Shown here piece by piece: positions 1 through 9,726 of a stretch of DNA of 64,000 bases (positions within the stretch are counted from its first letter, which is position 1; each line of letters begins with the position of its first letter). Both the position numbers and the translations under genes were made by a program. The stretch is from Halomonas cupida (GTDB lineage Bacteria > Pseudomonadota > Gammaproteobacteria > Pseudomonadales > Halomonadaceae), in NCBI RefSeq assembly GCF_900142755.1, contig NZ_FRCA01000003.1, positions 124,001 through 188,000 on the forward strand, read 5' to 3'. Under the pieces are notes generated by a model that did not search any database, was not told the origin of the DNA, and saw nothing but the letters and a program-made list of their open reading frames with translations.

Positions 1-557
1 TCTTCTACGCACAGCTGCTGCTCTCCAGTCATTTGCGTCAGCGGCGCCCCAAGGTCGTCATCAATCAGGTCATGGGGCTTTCGACCCACGGACGTTGCCT
101 GGTCAGCAACATGAGCGCCGAGGGCGTGCACATCGAGACAGTGCAGGTCTGGTTACACGATAGGGACGGCGTCAGGCGTTGCACCGTCTCCGACCTGGAG
201 ACCGACGTCAACGGCAACAGGCCCACTTCGTTGTCGGAAGGGACGTTGCAGGGACCGCTGCCCTCCAACGCTCATATTGACGCGGGGGAGATTGGCACCC
301 TGGTCGAGCGGGCCAGAAGATCAGAGATCGAGAACGGCAGGAACACTCTCTGTGAAGACGATGAGAGCAGCTACGCACTGGAGATCCTGGTCCTTTACAT
401 CTATGGCTCGTCCGCAGGGATCATGGGGGCCAAGCGCACCTTCATCTTCGATGACAATGGTCTGTCCAGGCCCGCGCTTGTCGAAACCAGGCAGCTACGC
501 GGCCACAGGGATCGCAAGAAGATGGCCAGGATCTACCGCAGCTACCTGGACCGCTGA
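1..557 (+). CDS. Hypothetical protein, 5' end outside window
   Basis: The reading frame is open from base 3 through the left edge, so this is the C-terminal part of a longer protein. The first internal start-like codon is a TTG at 33 without a convincing ribosome binding site. The visible part begins with a hydrophobic stretch (FYAQLLLSSHLRQRR), followed by a soluble, charged domain that ends in a basic tail. This could be a membrane-anchored protein whose cytoplasmic part is seen here; I do not recognise the family. It converges with the catalase gene, leaving about 125 bases between the two stop codons. Coding status rests on the long open frame and the absence of a better frame. Confidence 0.55.
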   Translation, partial: FYAQLLLSSHLRQRRPKVVINQVMGLSTHGRCLVSNMSAEGVHIETVQVWLHDRDGVRRCTVSDLETDVNGNRPTSLSEGTLQGPLPSNAHIDAGEIGTLVERARRSEIENGRNTLCEDDESSYALEILVLYIYGSSAGIMGAKRTFIFDDNGLSRPALVETRQLRGHRDRKKMARIYRSYLDR

Positions 558-684
558 CGTGGATAAGGGCGACCTGCTCGCATTGCCGCGCGTGGCTTTA
601 GACCCAACAAAAAGCCGATACCAGGGCCTTGCAATTCAAGTGCCACGGGAGCAGCAGGCTCGCCCTCATCGCCGGCTATGCCAG

Positions 685-2835
685 TCAGGCTGGCATCTGG
701 TTGGCCTTGGCATCGCGCGACCAGACCCTGTGCCCGCGTACTGCTTCGCGGAAGTCTGCATAGATCCCATCGACCGAATCGCCAACCACAACACCCTCAT
801 CCGGGACTGAGATCCCCGCGGCATCGAGCATATTGTGGGCATCTCCCATGCCGGCAATGGGTTTGAGATGCTTATAGGCCTCCTGGACATAGTAGAGCCC
901 CAGGCCTGACCCGGTCAGAGTCTTGACGCTGTCGGCGCCACCAGCTACGACCACTGCGTCCAGTGTTACCGAAGGCAGGCCGTTGAGCATCGCGTCCGGG
1001 GTCAGACTGCTCCCCTGAAGGGTCTTCACCGGTGCCATCGACGGCGCAATGATCAGACCGGTGGCTCCGTCTTGCTTGAGCTTCTTCTGCAGTACCTCGA
1101 CCTGTTCTCCATCGACACCATCGGCCGCCAGGATGGCTACCTTGCGATAGCGAATATCCGGCTGCTGACGATGCAGCAGGCTCAATGCCGCAGACGCCTT
1201 CAACGCTGACTTGCCAAGCTCCTCCTTCACCGCCGGTGGCTGATCGGGTGGCTTGATGCCATGCACTTCGCCGACCCGGCGAGCGAGCTCCATATCGATG
1301 TTGGGCAGGATCTGTTGAATAACGCGCTCGCGAATCCAGGGCCGCTCGACCTTGGACAACTCGAAGGCGTAGGCAGCGATGATATGCTCCTGCTCGACGT
1401 CGCTCTGGCTATGCCAGAAGAGCCGCGCCTGGGAATAGTGGTCGCCAAAGGACTCGCTGCGAGCACGTACCTTGTGGGCATCGATACGCTCCTGATAGCT
1501 TTCGAAGCCACCGTCCTCTGGCGCCGGGGGCGTCTCACTGGGCCAGCCGCCGTCGATCGAGTTGGGCTCGTAGGAAGCCTGCCCCTTGTTGATGGTCTGG
1601 CGATGCGGCGCATCACGCTGGTGATTGTGGAACGGACACACCGGCTGGTTGATCGGGATCTCGTGGAAATTCGGTCCCCCCAGGCGCAGCATCTGGGTAT
1701 CCAGGTAGGAGAACAGCCGGCCCTGGAGCAACGGGTCGTTGCTGAAGTCGATCCCGGGGACCACGTTTCCGGGGTTGAAGGCCACCTGCTCGGTTTCGGC
1801 AAAGTAGTTGTCGGGATTGCGGTCGAGCACCATCTTGCCGATTGGGGTGACCGGCACCTGTTCTTCGGGTATCAGCTTGGTCGGGTCGAGAATGTCGAAG
1901 TCGAAGGTGTGCTCGTCGCCTTCCTCCACCACCTGAATGCCAAGCTCCCACTCCAGTGGGTCACCGTTCTCGATATCGTCCCACATCTCGCGACGGTTGA
2001 AGTCCGGATCGCGCCCCCAAAGCTTCTGGGCCTCATCCCAGATAAGCGAGTGGGTGCCTGCTAGCGGCTTCCAGTGAAACTTGACGAAGCGGGCCTTGCC
2101 CGCACGATCAATCAATCTGAAGGTGTGGACACCGAAGCCTTCCATGTAACGATAGTGTCGCGGGAAGGCGCGGTCTGACATGGTCCACAACACCATGTGG
2201 GCACTTTCGGGCATCAGCGATACGAAATCCCAGAAGGTGTCGTGGGCCGACTGCCCCTGGGGAATTTCGTTGTGAGGCTCTGGCTTCACCGCGTGTACAA
2301 AATCGGGAAACTTCATTGCGTCTTGAATGAAGAATACCGGCATGTTGTTGCCGACCAGATCCCAGTTGCCTTCGTCGGTATAGAACTTGACGGCGAAGCC
2401 ACGCACGTCGCGCACGGTATCGTTTGAGCCACGGCCACCCTGAACGGTGGAAAAGCGCACGAACACCGGGGTTCTCTGGCCCGTATCCTTGAACAGCGCG
2501 GCCCTGGAATATTGAGCGGCGGCCTCGTAGGGCTGAAAGTAGCCGTGGGCCGCAGCGCCCCGGGCATGAACGATGCGCTCGGGAATCCGCTCGTGGTCGA
2601 AATGATTCATCTTTTCTCGGAAGATGAAGTCTTCAAGTAGCGTCGGCCCGCGCTCCCCCGCTTTCAGCGAATTATGATTATCCGCGATGCGGGTACCTTG
2701 ATTGGTACGCAAATCATGGCCTTCGGCGTCACTACGATAGGCCTGCAGGCGCTCAGATTTGCTGTCACCATTGGAGTGACGCTCGGTATTGTGGGCAGCA
2801 TTTCGGTTGGATTCGGTGTAGGGGTTATTGGCCAT
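685..2835 (-). CDS. katE: Large-subunit monofunctional catalase HPII
   Basis: Haem catalase that disproportionates hydrogen peroxide in the cytoplasm, of the large clade-2 (HPII) type. The 716-residue protein has the catalytic His97 in RGAAAHGYF, the distal Asn in VGNN (163-164), and the haem-ligand Tyr377 in [11 protein letters not shown]-terminal class I glutamine amidotransferase/DJ-1-like domain (about 555-700) is typical of HPII. The open frame extends to 3039, but the ATG at 2835 has a good AGGAGT site just upstream and begins the usual low-complexity N-terminal arm, so I chose it. Monocistronic. Large catalases are usually stationary-phase/RpoS controlled; no such site is demonstrated here. 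Confidence 0.95.
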   Translation of the reverse strand: MANNPYTESNRNAAHNTERHSNGDSKSERLQAYRSDAEGHDLRTNQGTRIADNHNSLKAGERGPTLLEDFIFREKMNHFDHERIPERIVHARGAAAHGYFQPYEAAAQYSRAALFKDTGQRTPVFVRFSTVQGGRGSNDTVRDVRGFAVKFYTDEGNWDLVGNNMPVFFIQDAMKFPDFVHAVKPEPHNEIPQGQSAHDTFWDFVSLMPESAHMVLWTMSDRAFPRHYRYMEGFGVHTFRLIDRAGKARFVKFHWKPLAGTHSLIWDEAQKLWGRDPDFNRREMWDDIENGDPLEWELGIQVVEEGDEHTFDFDILDPTKLIPEEQVPVTPIGKMVLDRNPDNYFAETEQVAFNPGNVVPGIDFSNDPLLQGRLFSYLDTQMLRLGGPNFHEIPINQPVCPFHNHQRDAPHRQTINKGQASYEPNSIDGGWPSETPPAPEDGGFESYQERIDAHKVRARSESFGDHYSQARLFWHSQSDVEQEHIIAAYAFELSKVERPWIRERVIQQILPNIDMELARRVGEVHGIKPPDQPPAVKEELGKSALKASAALSLLHRQQPDIRYRKVAILAADGVDGEQVEVLQKKLKQDGATGLIIAPSMAPVKTLQGSSLTPDAMLNGLPSVTLDAVVVAGGADSVKTLTGSGLGLYYVQEAYKHLKPIAGMGDAHNMLDAAGISVPDEGVVVGDSVDGIYADFREAVRGHRVWSRDAKANQMPA

Positions 2836-3158
2836 GAACAAATACTCCTTTTCTCGATAAGAGAGAGGCGGCCTCTGAAGGAGGCGCCACAAAGCCAGCC
2901 CTGTCTCGGAGGAGTTGACGTGTTTTACATCCTCTCTGTTGCTTACTCCTCTCTTGATCTCATTACATTCTTTCACCGTCGCCAGGTTTTCACGCCTCCA
3001 GGTTTTCACCGTCTCCAGGCTCTGGACCCTGTGGAGCATATGCCGTTACCTGGCCCCCGTGACTCATAACCGGTTCAGCCAGCAGATGAACAACTTTCCA
3101 GCCGCTCCGGCAGATCCGAAGTCCCCATGGCAAGGGCTGTAACCTGACGCCGTAACCA
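2836..3158. other. Intergenic region with degenerate 16-bp repeats
   Basis: Non-coding stretch between the catalase start and the end of the SDR gene; it must hold the katE promoter. It carries three imperfect tandem copies of a 16-17 bp unit resembling TTCACCGTCTCCAGGT at 2972-2988, 2989-3004 and 3005-3021. I see no convincing ORF or RNA gene. Confidence 0.6.
2972..3021. repeat. Three degenerate 16-17 bp tandem repeats
   Basis: Consecutive units TTCACCGTCGCCAGGTT, TTCACGCCTCCAGGTT and TTCACCGTCTCCAGGCT, lying upstream of katE. Unit length is not a multiple of three throughout and no frame is open across them, so they look like non-coding slippage products. Confidence 0.6.
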
Positions 3159-4013
3159 TCAAGTATTGAGCACTACGCCGCCGTTTAGGTGCAGTGTCTG
3201 ACCGGTCATGTACGACGACTCTTCACTAGCCAGGTAGACGTAGGCGGGTCCCATCTCGCTGGGCTGCCCCGCTCGGTCCATGGGCACTTGGCCACCGAAG
3301 GTTTCGACCTTCTCTGCGTCGAAGCTGGCCGGTATCAGTGGCGTCCACACTGGCCCGGGAGCAACCGCATTGACGCGGATACCCTTGTCTATCAGGGATA
3401 TTGCCAGGGAGCGAACCAATCCCTGGATGGCGCCCTTGGTGGCGGAGTAATCGATTAGGGTGTCGTTGCCCTTGAAGGCATTGATGGAGGACGTGGCGAT
3501 AATGCTATCGCCCTCTTGCATATGCGGAAGGGCGGCTTTGACCATGTAAAAGTGACTGAAGATATTGGTCTGGAAGGTGCGCAGTAGTTGCTCATCGGGG
3601 ATCTGGGTGACGTCGTCCCAGTCGTACTGCTCTGCGGCATTGTTGACCAGGATATTGAGCTTACCGAAAGTCTCTAGCGTCTTGTCGATGGCCTCGCGGC
3701 AGAACGCCGCATCGCCGACGTCACCCTCCAGTAGTAGGCAGCGCCGACCTTCAGCTTCTACCAATTCGCGAGTCTTTTCGGCATCACGAGCTTCGTTGAG
3801 GTAGGCGAGAACGCAGTCAGCGCCCTCCCGAGCGTAGTGAAGCGCGACGGCACGACCTATACCGCTATCGCCACCGGTGATGACAGACACTTTATCGCTG
3901 AGTTTGGCGCTGCCTCGATAACTGTTGCGAATGAATTCAGGCTCCGGGTCCATGGCGTGCTCGTGCCCTGGCTGCCTCTCCTGCTGTTGAGGGGGTTGTT
4001 TACGCTCTGTCAT
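3159..4013 (-). CDS. SDR oxidoreductase, stress/YhxC-like
   Basis: Short-chain dehydrogenase/reductase of 284 residues. It has a polar N-terminal extension of about 40 residues, the NAD(P)-binding motif TGGDSGIG (46-53), the NNAA motif, and the catalytic YSATK. The N-terminal extension rich in Gln/Pro/His, then FIRNSYRGSAKL, is characteristic of the bacterial general-stress SDR group (Bacillus Gsp39/YhxC-like, often annotated glucose/ribitol dehydrogenase-like). The substrate is unknown. Start: ATG at 4013 has AAGGAG nine bases upstream; the TTG at 4019 is too close to that site. Located next to katE and ectD, in keeping with a stress role, but with its own promoter region. Confidence 0.85.
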   Translation of the reverse strand: MTERKQPPQQQERQPGHEHAMDPEPEFIRNSYRGSAKLSDKVSVITGGDSGIGRAVALHYAREGADCVLAYLNEARDAEKTRELVEAEGRRCLLLEGDVGDAAFCREAIDKTLETFGKLNILVNNAAEQYDWDDVTQIPDEQLLRTFQTNIFSHFYMVKAALPHMQEGDSIIATSSINAFKGNDTLIDYSATKGAIQGLVRSLAISLIDKGIRVNAVAPGPVWTPLIPASFDAEKVETFGGQVPMDRAGQPSEMGPAYVYLASEESSYMTGQTLHLNGGVVLNT

Positions 4014-4428
4014 GTGCAAACACTCCTTCTTTGATCACCTGTAAGTGGTAAGCCGGGTGTCGGTCCGTTTGACATTATCTTCGCTCAGAGTTTCAAAGAT
4101 AAATTCGGTTAACAGGTTGCAGTGACGTTTCAGGCAATTACATTCTCCTGACTCTCCCGGCAGGACGGAGAAAAACAGGGGGACTCACTGCCCTGCCGCA
4201 GTGGGCCAGGCGTGGAGGGCCTGGCGCGGTTAGTGGAGCGTAAGGAGTTTTCGGCGAGGGTCGAGCTTCTACGATAAATTATCCATTTTTTCGCTGACTG
4301 GAAGTCCGCGAAAGATGGCTGAACGTAACCGAAGAATACTGAACGGGGACCAGTATGATCGTACAGGGCGTTATAAGCTGAAGGAGAATTGGTGTTGAGA
4401 AATTTCTCCATTAATTGATTTTTGTAAC
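4014..4428. other. Non-coding gap between SDR and ectD
   Basis: About 415 bases holding the SDR promoter and the 3' flank of ectD. It is partly AT-rich near 4060-4110 and 4395-4435. A minus-strand ORF (4130-4411) has no ribosome binding site and a low-complexity composition, so I do not call it. No tRNA, RNA gene or strong hairpin recognised. Confidence 0.5.
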
Positions 4429-5340
4429 TTATCGTTTCTTTGGCTTGAGTGGGCTCCAGTCCTTTCGAGCTGCCAGGAAATCAGGGCGCGGCTTGTTACC
4501 ACAATAAGGGCTATGGAGTGTGTTATCGACGCTGTTGTAGACAAAGAACAAGTTGCTCCTTGGCCAGCAGGTCATATTCATATTTGAACCGTGGAGTGTG
4601 TTACATTCGAACATTACGAGAGAGCCCGATGCACCTTTAGGTGCTTCGATGTCATTTTTCAACATCAGTTGTTTCAGGCTGGAAGTATCTGGGACACCGA
4701 TCGATTGGCTCTTTAATGACTCCTTATAGTTGTCTTCCGGTGTGCGGCCGACACAGGGGATGAAATATTTGTGAGAGCCGGGGATCAGCATCAACGGGCC
4801 GTTGAACTCGCCATTTTCCGTTAATATGATCGAACAGCTCAAGGAACGCATGCGAGGCATGCCATCTTCACTATGCCAGGTTTCGAAGTCTGAATGCCAG
4901 TCGAAGCCTTTCCCTTTAAATCCGGGTTTATAGTTGATGCGTGACTGATGGATATACACATCGCTGCAGAGTATCTGTTGAACCATGGTCAGCAGCCGAG
5001 GGTCTCGTGTCAGGCGGCTGAAGCGATCGGAAATTTGATGGATGCCAAAAATTGAACGAATTTCCTGCTTTCCGGGTTCTAGTATTGTCCCCTCGGATAG
5101 CTTTAGGTCTTCATCTTCCTCATACTCACGTAGTTCCTGGATAAAGGCCTGCATCTCCTCCTGGTCGAAAAAGCTTTCGAACGAAAGGAACCCTTTTTCG
5201 TCAAACTCATCAAGCTCGTCCTTACTTAAAGGCACATTCGTACGCTGCTTATCATTACAATGGATGACTGGATCGATGCGCTCGAACATTCCTAACTTGC
5301 GTTCCAGTCGTGTCGGAAAAAGATCTTGCGTATCTCGCAT
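4429..5340 (-). CDS. ectD: Ectoine 5-hydroxylase (ectoine dioxygenase)
   Basis: Non-haem Fe(II)/2-oxoglutarate dioxygenase that converts the compatible solute ectoine to 5-hydroxyectoine in the cytoplasm. The 303-residue protein carries the EctD signature around 147-165 (FDWHSDFETWH, then EDGMPRMR). The iron ligands are His149, Asp151 and His250, and a polar region around 255-265 lies in the expected substrate/2OG pocket. The length matches characterised EctD proteins. ATG at 5340 is preceded by GGGAGGA seven bases upstream; an upstream GTG at 5346 is less well placed. It stands alone: no ectABC genes are within the window, as is common in Halomonas. Likely osmotically induced, though no operator is visible. 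Confidence 0.95.
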   Translation of the reverse strand: MRDTQDLFPTRLERKLGMFERIDPVIHCNDKQRTNVPLSKDELDEFDEKGFLSFESFFDQEEMQAFIQELREYEEDEDLKLSEGTILEPGKQEIRSIFGIHQISDRFSRLTRDPRLLTMVQQILCSDVYIHQSRINYKPGFKGKGFDWHSDFETWHSEDGMPRMRSLSCSIILTENGEFNGPLMLIPGSHKYFIPCVGRTPEDNYKESLKSQSIGVPDTSSLKQLMLKNDIEAPKGASGSLVMFECNTLHGSNMNMTCWPRSNLFFVYNSVDNTLHSPYCGNKPRPDFLAARKDWSPLKPKKR

Positions 5341-5382
5341 GGTCACTTCCTCCCTTGGTACGCGTGGGTAACCTTAGTCGAA

Positions 5383-5388
5383 AGTATA
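5383..5388 (-). promoter_or_regulatory. Candidate -10 element of ectD
   Basis: On the minus strand a TATACT hexamer lies about 43 bases upstream of the ectD start codon, in an AT-rich stretch. No clear consensus -35 box sits at the ideal distance, so the promoter is only suggested. Confidence 0.3.
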
Positions 5389-5565
5389 AAGCTCCTCAAC
5401 CGGACGAATTTGGATCGTAGTATGCCCTAACTTTACTTGTTTGATGTCTTGGTAGGGCCTGTTTATTCAGGGGTTCTATAGCTTCAATACCCTGGAGTCC
5501 TGGTTTGGTCTTGCTTTTATAGCCGGTGTGGCTAGCCATGACTCTCAAGAAATTTAAGGTTCCAT

Positions 5566-5830
5566 CAGCTGCCTATTTACCTACTTGGTGATGGTGCAAT
5601 GCAGATGCTGGGTAACCTCAGCTGGACCGACCTGGCCAGGCATTACCGGGAGCGGAGCAGTTCGACGGCTATCGTGGTGATACTCAATAATCGCAATTTC
5701 AACCGAATCTTGTGGGAACAGGGAGCGATGGAAGACGGTCTCAGACTCGAGACGTTTCAAGACCTGCGTGAAGTGGCTCACTTTGACTATGCTGAACTAC
5801 TGCCCGGGTACAGGGAACGTCGGGAATATG
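5566..5830 (+). pseudogene. Remnant of ThDP-dependent oxidase (PoxB-like)
   Basis: The translation in the frame of base 5587 contains GDGAMQM, then VVILNNRNFNRILWEQGAME and FDYAELLPGY. In pyruvate oxidase/acetolactate-synthase-like ThDP enzymes the same order is seen: the GDG cofactor motif, LVLNNRDLN...WEQR and the YAELLG segment. Only about 90 residues of the C-terminal ThDP-binding domain are left: the N-terminal two thirds are absent upstream and similarity stops before the usual C-terminus. The frame runs by chance into the downstream DUF3008 gene. I read it as a decayed gene fragment, not a functional N-terminal domain. Confidence 0.65.
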
Positions 5831-5871
5831 ACGAACGCGGCAATTGTCTTGTTACCCAGAAGGAGATCACC

Positions 5872-6060
5872 ATGCCAGCGAAGTCCAAGGCACAGCAGAT
5901 GGCAGCGGGAGCAGCCCTGGCGGCCAAGCGCGGTGAGCAGAAAGTGAGCGAGTTGGAGGGGGCAGCCAAGTCGATGTATGACTCCATGAGTGAAGAAGAA
6001 CTGGAAGAAATAGCCTCGACGAAACGAAGTAACAAACCGCAACATGACTCGCAGTCTTGA
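5872..6060 (+). CDS. DUF3008 family small protein
   Basis: A 62-residue hydrophilic protein starting MPAKSKAQQMAAGAALAAKRG and ending with an acidic-then-basic stretch (SMSEEELEEIASTKR). This is the hallmark of the DUF3008 family of small conserved proteobacterial proteins of unknown function, often regarded as stress-associated. The frame is open further upstream (to 5569), but the ATG at 5872 has a strong AAGGAG six bases away and the family starts here; the upstream frame belongs to a decayed ThDP enzyme. Likely monocistronic. Confidence 0.85.
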   Translation: MPAKSKAQQMAAGAALAAKRGEQKVSELEGAAKSMYDSMSEEELEEIASTKRSNKPQHDSQS

Positions 6061-6388
6061 CCAGGTTTTTCCATAAGTGGATGTTGCAGATATCGACCAT
6101 GACAGGGCGTTGTGAGCGCTCCGATGGCTATGGGCATCGGATTGCAGCCATTGTCCCAGGCGCTGGGGCGCTCTTGGCTGGATGGTCGGCGCGATATCCA
6201 TCTTCGCCACAAGGTCTCCATCGACGGAAGCACAAGGTGGAGGTGGCAAGACCCTATTGTTCACACGCCAGGTCGCAGCAGTGATGATCTGACGCGCAAC
6301 ATATCTCAATGCACTGCGACTGCAATGGAACGCTCTTGTGCTATTGCGGTCACTGTTTTAGCTTGAGGAAGCTGGATATGCATGTCGC
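6061..6388. other. Non-coding gap
   Basis: No frame in this 330-base stretch shows a recognisable product or a ribosome binding site. Several overlapping ORFs exist on both strands, as expected for GC-rich DNA. It may contain decayed sequence connected with the ThDP-enzyme remnant just upstream, but I cannot support an identity. Confidence 0.4.
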
Positions 6389-6718
6389 ATGTCCATCATG
6401 AAGGATCAGCTGCCCTTGCAACGTATCCTGACAGCCTGTCTGACGACCCTGCTCTTCTGGAGCATGCTGCCGACCGCATTCGCGGGCGGCGAGGATGTGC
6501 GCGCTGCCAGCAAGGCTCCGGTAGCTTTTACATACGACCATGCGTTCTCAACGACGGCAGTATCCGACGAAGAGAGCGAAAACAACGAAGCGTGCATAGG
6601 CTGCGTTCTCGTTTCCTCCCTGGTCGTTCAGGCAACGGACGTAGCATCACTCCTCCCTGCGCATGGCGGTCTTCATCGCGCTGCCTATTCAATTCGAGCA
6701 CCACCACAGCACCTCTGA
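6389..6718 (+). CDS. Small secreted protein with signal peptide
   Basis: Predicted 109-residue protein (106 if the second Met at 6398 is used). It starts with a Lys/Arg-containing n-region, a hydrophobic core (ILTACLTTLLFWSML) and a cleavage-site-like AFA-GG, i.e. a Sec signal peptide. The mature part has a CIGC motif and ends in RAPPQHL, reminiscent of the small DUF2946-type proteins found near metal-related genes; that resemblance is weak. The ribosome binding site is poor (GAGG about 20 bases upstream). Function unknown. Overlapping frames are open too, which lowers confidence. Confidence 0.5.
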   Translation: MSIMKDQLPLQRILTACLTTLLFWSMLPTAFAGGEDVRAASKAPVAFTYDHAFSTTAVSDEESENNEACIGCVLVSSLVVQATDVASLLPAHGGLHRAAYSIRAPPQHL

Positions 6719-6805
6719 TCTCTCTCTTGACGTTCCGGCTTGCGCACAAGTCGGTGTTCAACTGATGCCCCCATCATGGAATGTGGGCACTTCAGAGGTT
6801 GCTGT

Positions 6806-7369
6806 ATGAAAACTCTACCCCTATCAAGACTCGACACGGCAGACCACCTGGTGACGCCCCGGGAGTTCGACGATATTGAGCAGGACTCTCCTGCATTGAG
6901 TCTCATGACGGATTTTCGTCAACATCGCCCCCATGCTGTCAGCGCTGCAACGCCGGCGCTCTGGGTAGCCAGGCTGATGGCAACAGAGGAGGTGGACAGC
7001 AAGTTGGTGGTTGACCATCACCGCGACTTTATTGGGTTGCTGACCGGGGAGCGTCTCTCGGAGCAGAGTCTGCTCGCTGCACAGGTAACCCAGGGTATTG
7101 ATCGCGAGAGCCTGACAGCCGCGGATCTGATGTTACCTCGCGCAGCCATGCCAGTACTGGACTACAAGGATCTGGCGAAGGCCACCGTTGCGGATCTGGT
7201 CGCTACCTTGCAGGAAGCCGGTGAGCCCTACTGCCTGGTGCGGGACCACGAGCATCAGCAAATCCGTGGGTTGATCTCCATGCGAGAACTTTCCGAACGC
7301 CTGCACCAGCAATTAGCGGTCAAACCCAAGTCCTCAGTGCTCAAGGTGCTGAACCATGCCTTGAACTGA
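6806..7369 (+). CDS. CBS-domain protein
   Basis: A 187-residue cytoplasmic protein. Residues about 60-115 and 120-170 look like a tandem CBS pair: the VVDHHRDFIGLLTGERL segment and the CLVRDHEHQQIRGLISMREL segment are the two typical strand-helix ends. CBS pairs bind adenine nucleotides and act as energy or ionic-strength sensors; there is no attached enzyme domain here. The frame is open from 6740, but ATG 6806 has AGAGG about eight bases upstream. A good Rho-independent terminator follows at 7396. Role unknown. Confidence 0.75.
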   Translation: MKTLPLSRLDTADHLVTPREFDDIEQDSPALSLMTDFRQHRPHAVSAATPALWVARLMATEEVDSKLVVDHHRDFIGLLTGERLSEQSLLAAQVTQGIDRESLTAADLMLPRAAMPVLDYKDLAKATVADLVATLQEAGEPYCLVRDHEHQQIRGLISMRELSERLHQQLAVKPKSSVLKVLNHALN

Positions 7370-7395
7370 GATCCTTGTTTTCCTCCATGACAGAC

Positions 7396-7424
7396 AAGCG
7401 GGCCTGATACAGGCCCGCTTTTAC
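7396..7424 (+). terminator. Rho-independent terminator of CBS gene
   Basis: A perfect 10-bp stem (AAGCGGGCCT / AGGCCCGCTT) with loop GATAC is followed by TTAC. It sits 27 bases after the stop codon of the CBS-domain gene and ends that transcription unit. Confidence 0.85.
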
Positions 7425-7536
7425 ATTCTGAGTACTGGATATCCAGACAAGAGCGGATTGCCACTTGAGGGCGGATTCTCCTGTCTGCACCACCAATGGG
7501 TGAGCAGTATCTCTTGACCGTGATCAGGCGGCCTGG

Positions 7537-9726
7537 TCAGCGTCTACCGGCCAGTCTTTCAGAGGCTTCACTCAATGGAGTAAGCTGACGACAGATCAAA
7601 GCCAGTTGAGTCTGCAACAGGCGTTTGGCATCTTCCCGCGTTTCTCCTGCGAGCGAGTCCAGGCGACTGGCATTCCACTCCCACTGAGTGTTATCAATTT
7701 CAATGGGAGTGCGCTCAGCCAACCGCGAAGCCAGGGTTTCCAGCGCGTTAGCGACGCCTTCCGCGTGTTCCAGTAGTTGCTCATCCCGGGGCCGGCCCAG
7801 ATGTGTCTCCCCACGATGGGCCCCCAGTGCCGAGAGGTAGTTGAGCAGCGTGTGAGAATCCACCAGAAAACGCAGCCCAATATCGACATCGCGCTGGAAA
7901 TGCCCCGGTTCCTGCAGAATATTGCCCAGCATTGTCGCCAGAGCAGCATCCGCGTTATGCGCATTACGCCTTGCCAGGCGGTACGCTAGATCATCACGTT
8001 TACCACGTGCATATTGGGTGGTGATTTCACGTAGGTAGGCTGCGCTGTTTACCAGGGTGGAAGCCGCCTGGCGATGCAGGTTACGCCCCTGCCAGTCAGG
8101 TAGAACCAGCATCACGGCCAGCCCTGCAATAGCCGCCCCGATCAAAGTATCGAACAGACGTGGCCAGATCAGACCAAAGCCATCGCCGATCTGGTTGAAA
8201 CAACATAGCACCATCAAGGTGATGAATGCTGTTGCCAGTGTGTAGCGGCGCGCCCGAGTGGCAAAGAAGGCAACGCCCGCGACAACGGCAATCAATGCTT
8301 GCACGAGTTCTGTCGGAAACAGTGTAATCAGCGCCCAACCGGCCACCAGGCCCAGGATTGTCCCCTGGATGCGCTGACGCAGAAAACGCCGCGTTGCACC
8401 GAAACTGGGGCGGCATACGAACACACTGGTCAGCAGTATCCAATAGCCCTGCGTGGGATGAATCCAGAGCAGTACACCGTAGCCCACTACCAGCGTCACG
8501 CTGAGCCGCAACGCATGTCGAAAGATAGGGGAAGAGGGCGTGAGGTGGTGATGGACTCTTTCTACTACATCCCGCCAGCCATGTGGCGAGCGATCATGGA
8601 GGCTATTGTCCTCGTCTTCTGCCAACGCCTCCGGGTTGTGCGCACTGGTGAGGCGGATATCCAGTGTTGTGAGATTATCTGCCAATGCCGCCAGAGATCG
8701 CAGTGACTCCCGCCATTCGGTACGCTGCTGTGATTGCAGGTGGTCCAACGAGGCGTACAGATCCTCCAACGCTTGAGTGCTCTGGCTATGGTCAAAAGAG
8801 CGGTTCAGCAACAGGGCCTTGCTTAATGCCTTGCAGGCTTGGCCCTGCTGGTCCAGAAGTCGTTGAGTGCGAAACAGGACGTCATGGTGGAAAAATGTCT
8901 CTGCCAGCTTGCCGTGGGGGGTATGGGACGAACTTGCGCGCTCGTGGATATCCTGGGCAATAAAATAGAGGCGTAGATAACGGTTCAGCCTGTGTCCGCC
9001 GCTCTGATGCTCCAGGCGCCGGAAGATCATCTCCTTGGAGTGGTTGAGCGCTTCAACCACTCGCCGGTTCTGTTGTGCCAGCGCCAGGCGTTGGCCTTCC
9101 AGATCCACGTCCCGCAGCGGTGCGAACAGCGCTGCCTTGAGATGCAGATAAACCCCCAGCTCGCGAAAGACTTTCGCAATGCTCAACTTGATGGGATGGC
9201 GGGAGAAAAGCGCGCACCAGATTACAGAAATAATGCCGTACCAGGCGGCTCCCAGCACGAGTAGCAGCGGCTCATGCCAGAGCTCCCCCATGGAGACACC
9301 ACCTCGCTGCTCGATGCTGATCATGGTGTAGATGGCCAGAATCAATGTTGCCGTGGCGATGGTGGCATAGCGCTGGTTCACGGCACCGAGCATGGTCATG
9401 ACAAAGGTAGAGACGGCCAGCCCCGTGACAAACCACCAGGGATGCGTAAAGGCCAGTTCCACAGCCAATGCAGCCACGGTGAAGCAGAACAGGGTGGTCA
9501 GTAACGCCTGTAGTCGTCCCTGCCAGCTGTCGTCGGTTTCTGCCAGCGCGCTGGCGATGATGCCCAGGAACAGAGGGATCAACCTACCCATCTCTCCTGA
9601 CTGCCAGCACAGTGCCATGGCGCTGCCCAGCGCAATGAAGACACGCAGACTGTAGGCAAAGGAAGAGAGCGTCCATAAGCGACGCAGGGCTTGATCAAGA
9701 GAAGTGGGCAATCGCGCTGGAGTCAT
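7537..9726 (-). CDS. yccS: YccS/YhfK-family inner membrane protein (FUSC)
   Basis: A 729-residue membrane protein with the duplicated architecture of the YccS/YhfK family. An N-terminal hydrophobic block of about six segments (roughly 15-165) is followed by a long soluble region (about 170-390). A second block of about six segments (roughly 395-530) is followed by a cytoplasmic helical tail. This FUSC (fusaric acid resistance-like) fold is shared with aromatic-acid efflux proteins such as AaeB, but YccS itself has no proven substrate. Length fits E. coli YccS. The ATG at 9726 is the first in frame and has no strong ribosome binding site. A short palindrome lies upstream at 9754. Confidence 0.85.
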   Translation of the reverse strand: MTPARLPTSLDQALRRLWTLSSFAYSLRVFIALGSAMALCWQSGEMGRLIPLFLGIIASALAETDDSWQGRLQALLTTLFCFTVAALAVELAFTHPWWFVTGLAVSTFVMTMLGAVNQRYATIATATLILAIYTMISIEQRGGVSMGELWHEPLLLVLGAAWYGIISVIWCALFSRHPIKLSIAKVFRELGVYLHLKAALFAPLRDVDLEGQRLALAQQNRRVVEALNHSKEMIFRRLEHQSGGHRLNRYLRLYFIAQDIHERASSSHTPHGKLAETFFHHDVLFRTQRLLDQQGQACKALSKALLLNRSFDHSQSTQALEDLYASLDHLQSQQRTEWRESLRSLAALADNLTTLDIRLTSAHNPEALAEDEDNSLHDRSPHGWRDVVERVHHHLTPSSPIFRHALRLSVTLVVGYGVLLWIHPTQGYWILLTSVFVCRPSFGATRRFLRQRIQGTILGLVAGWALITLFPTELVQALIAVVAGVAFFATRARRYTLATAFITLMVLCCFNQIGDGFGLIWPRLFDTLIGAAIAGLAVMLVLPDWQGRNLHRQAASTLVNSAAYLREITTQYARGKRDDLAYRLARRNAHNADAALATMLGNILQEPGHFQRDVDIGLRFLVDSHTLLNYLSALGAHRGETHLGRPRDEQLLEHAEGVANALETLASRLAERTPIEIDNTQWEWNASRLDSLAGETREDAKRLLQTQLALICRQLTPLSEASERLAGRR

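Noticed and set aside
4130..4411. Minus-strand ORF of 93 residues between the SDR and ectD genes
   Set aside because: No ribosome binding site, Ser/Pro/Arg-rich C-terminal half typical of random GC-rich translation, no recognisable motif.
6112..6366. 84-residue plus-strand ORF after DUF3008
   Set aside because: Overlaps other equally open frames, lacks a ribosome binding site, no recognisable product.
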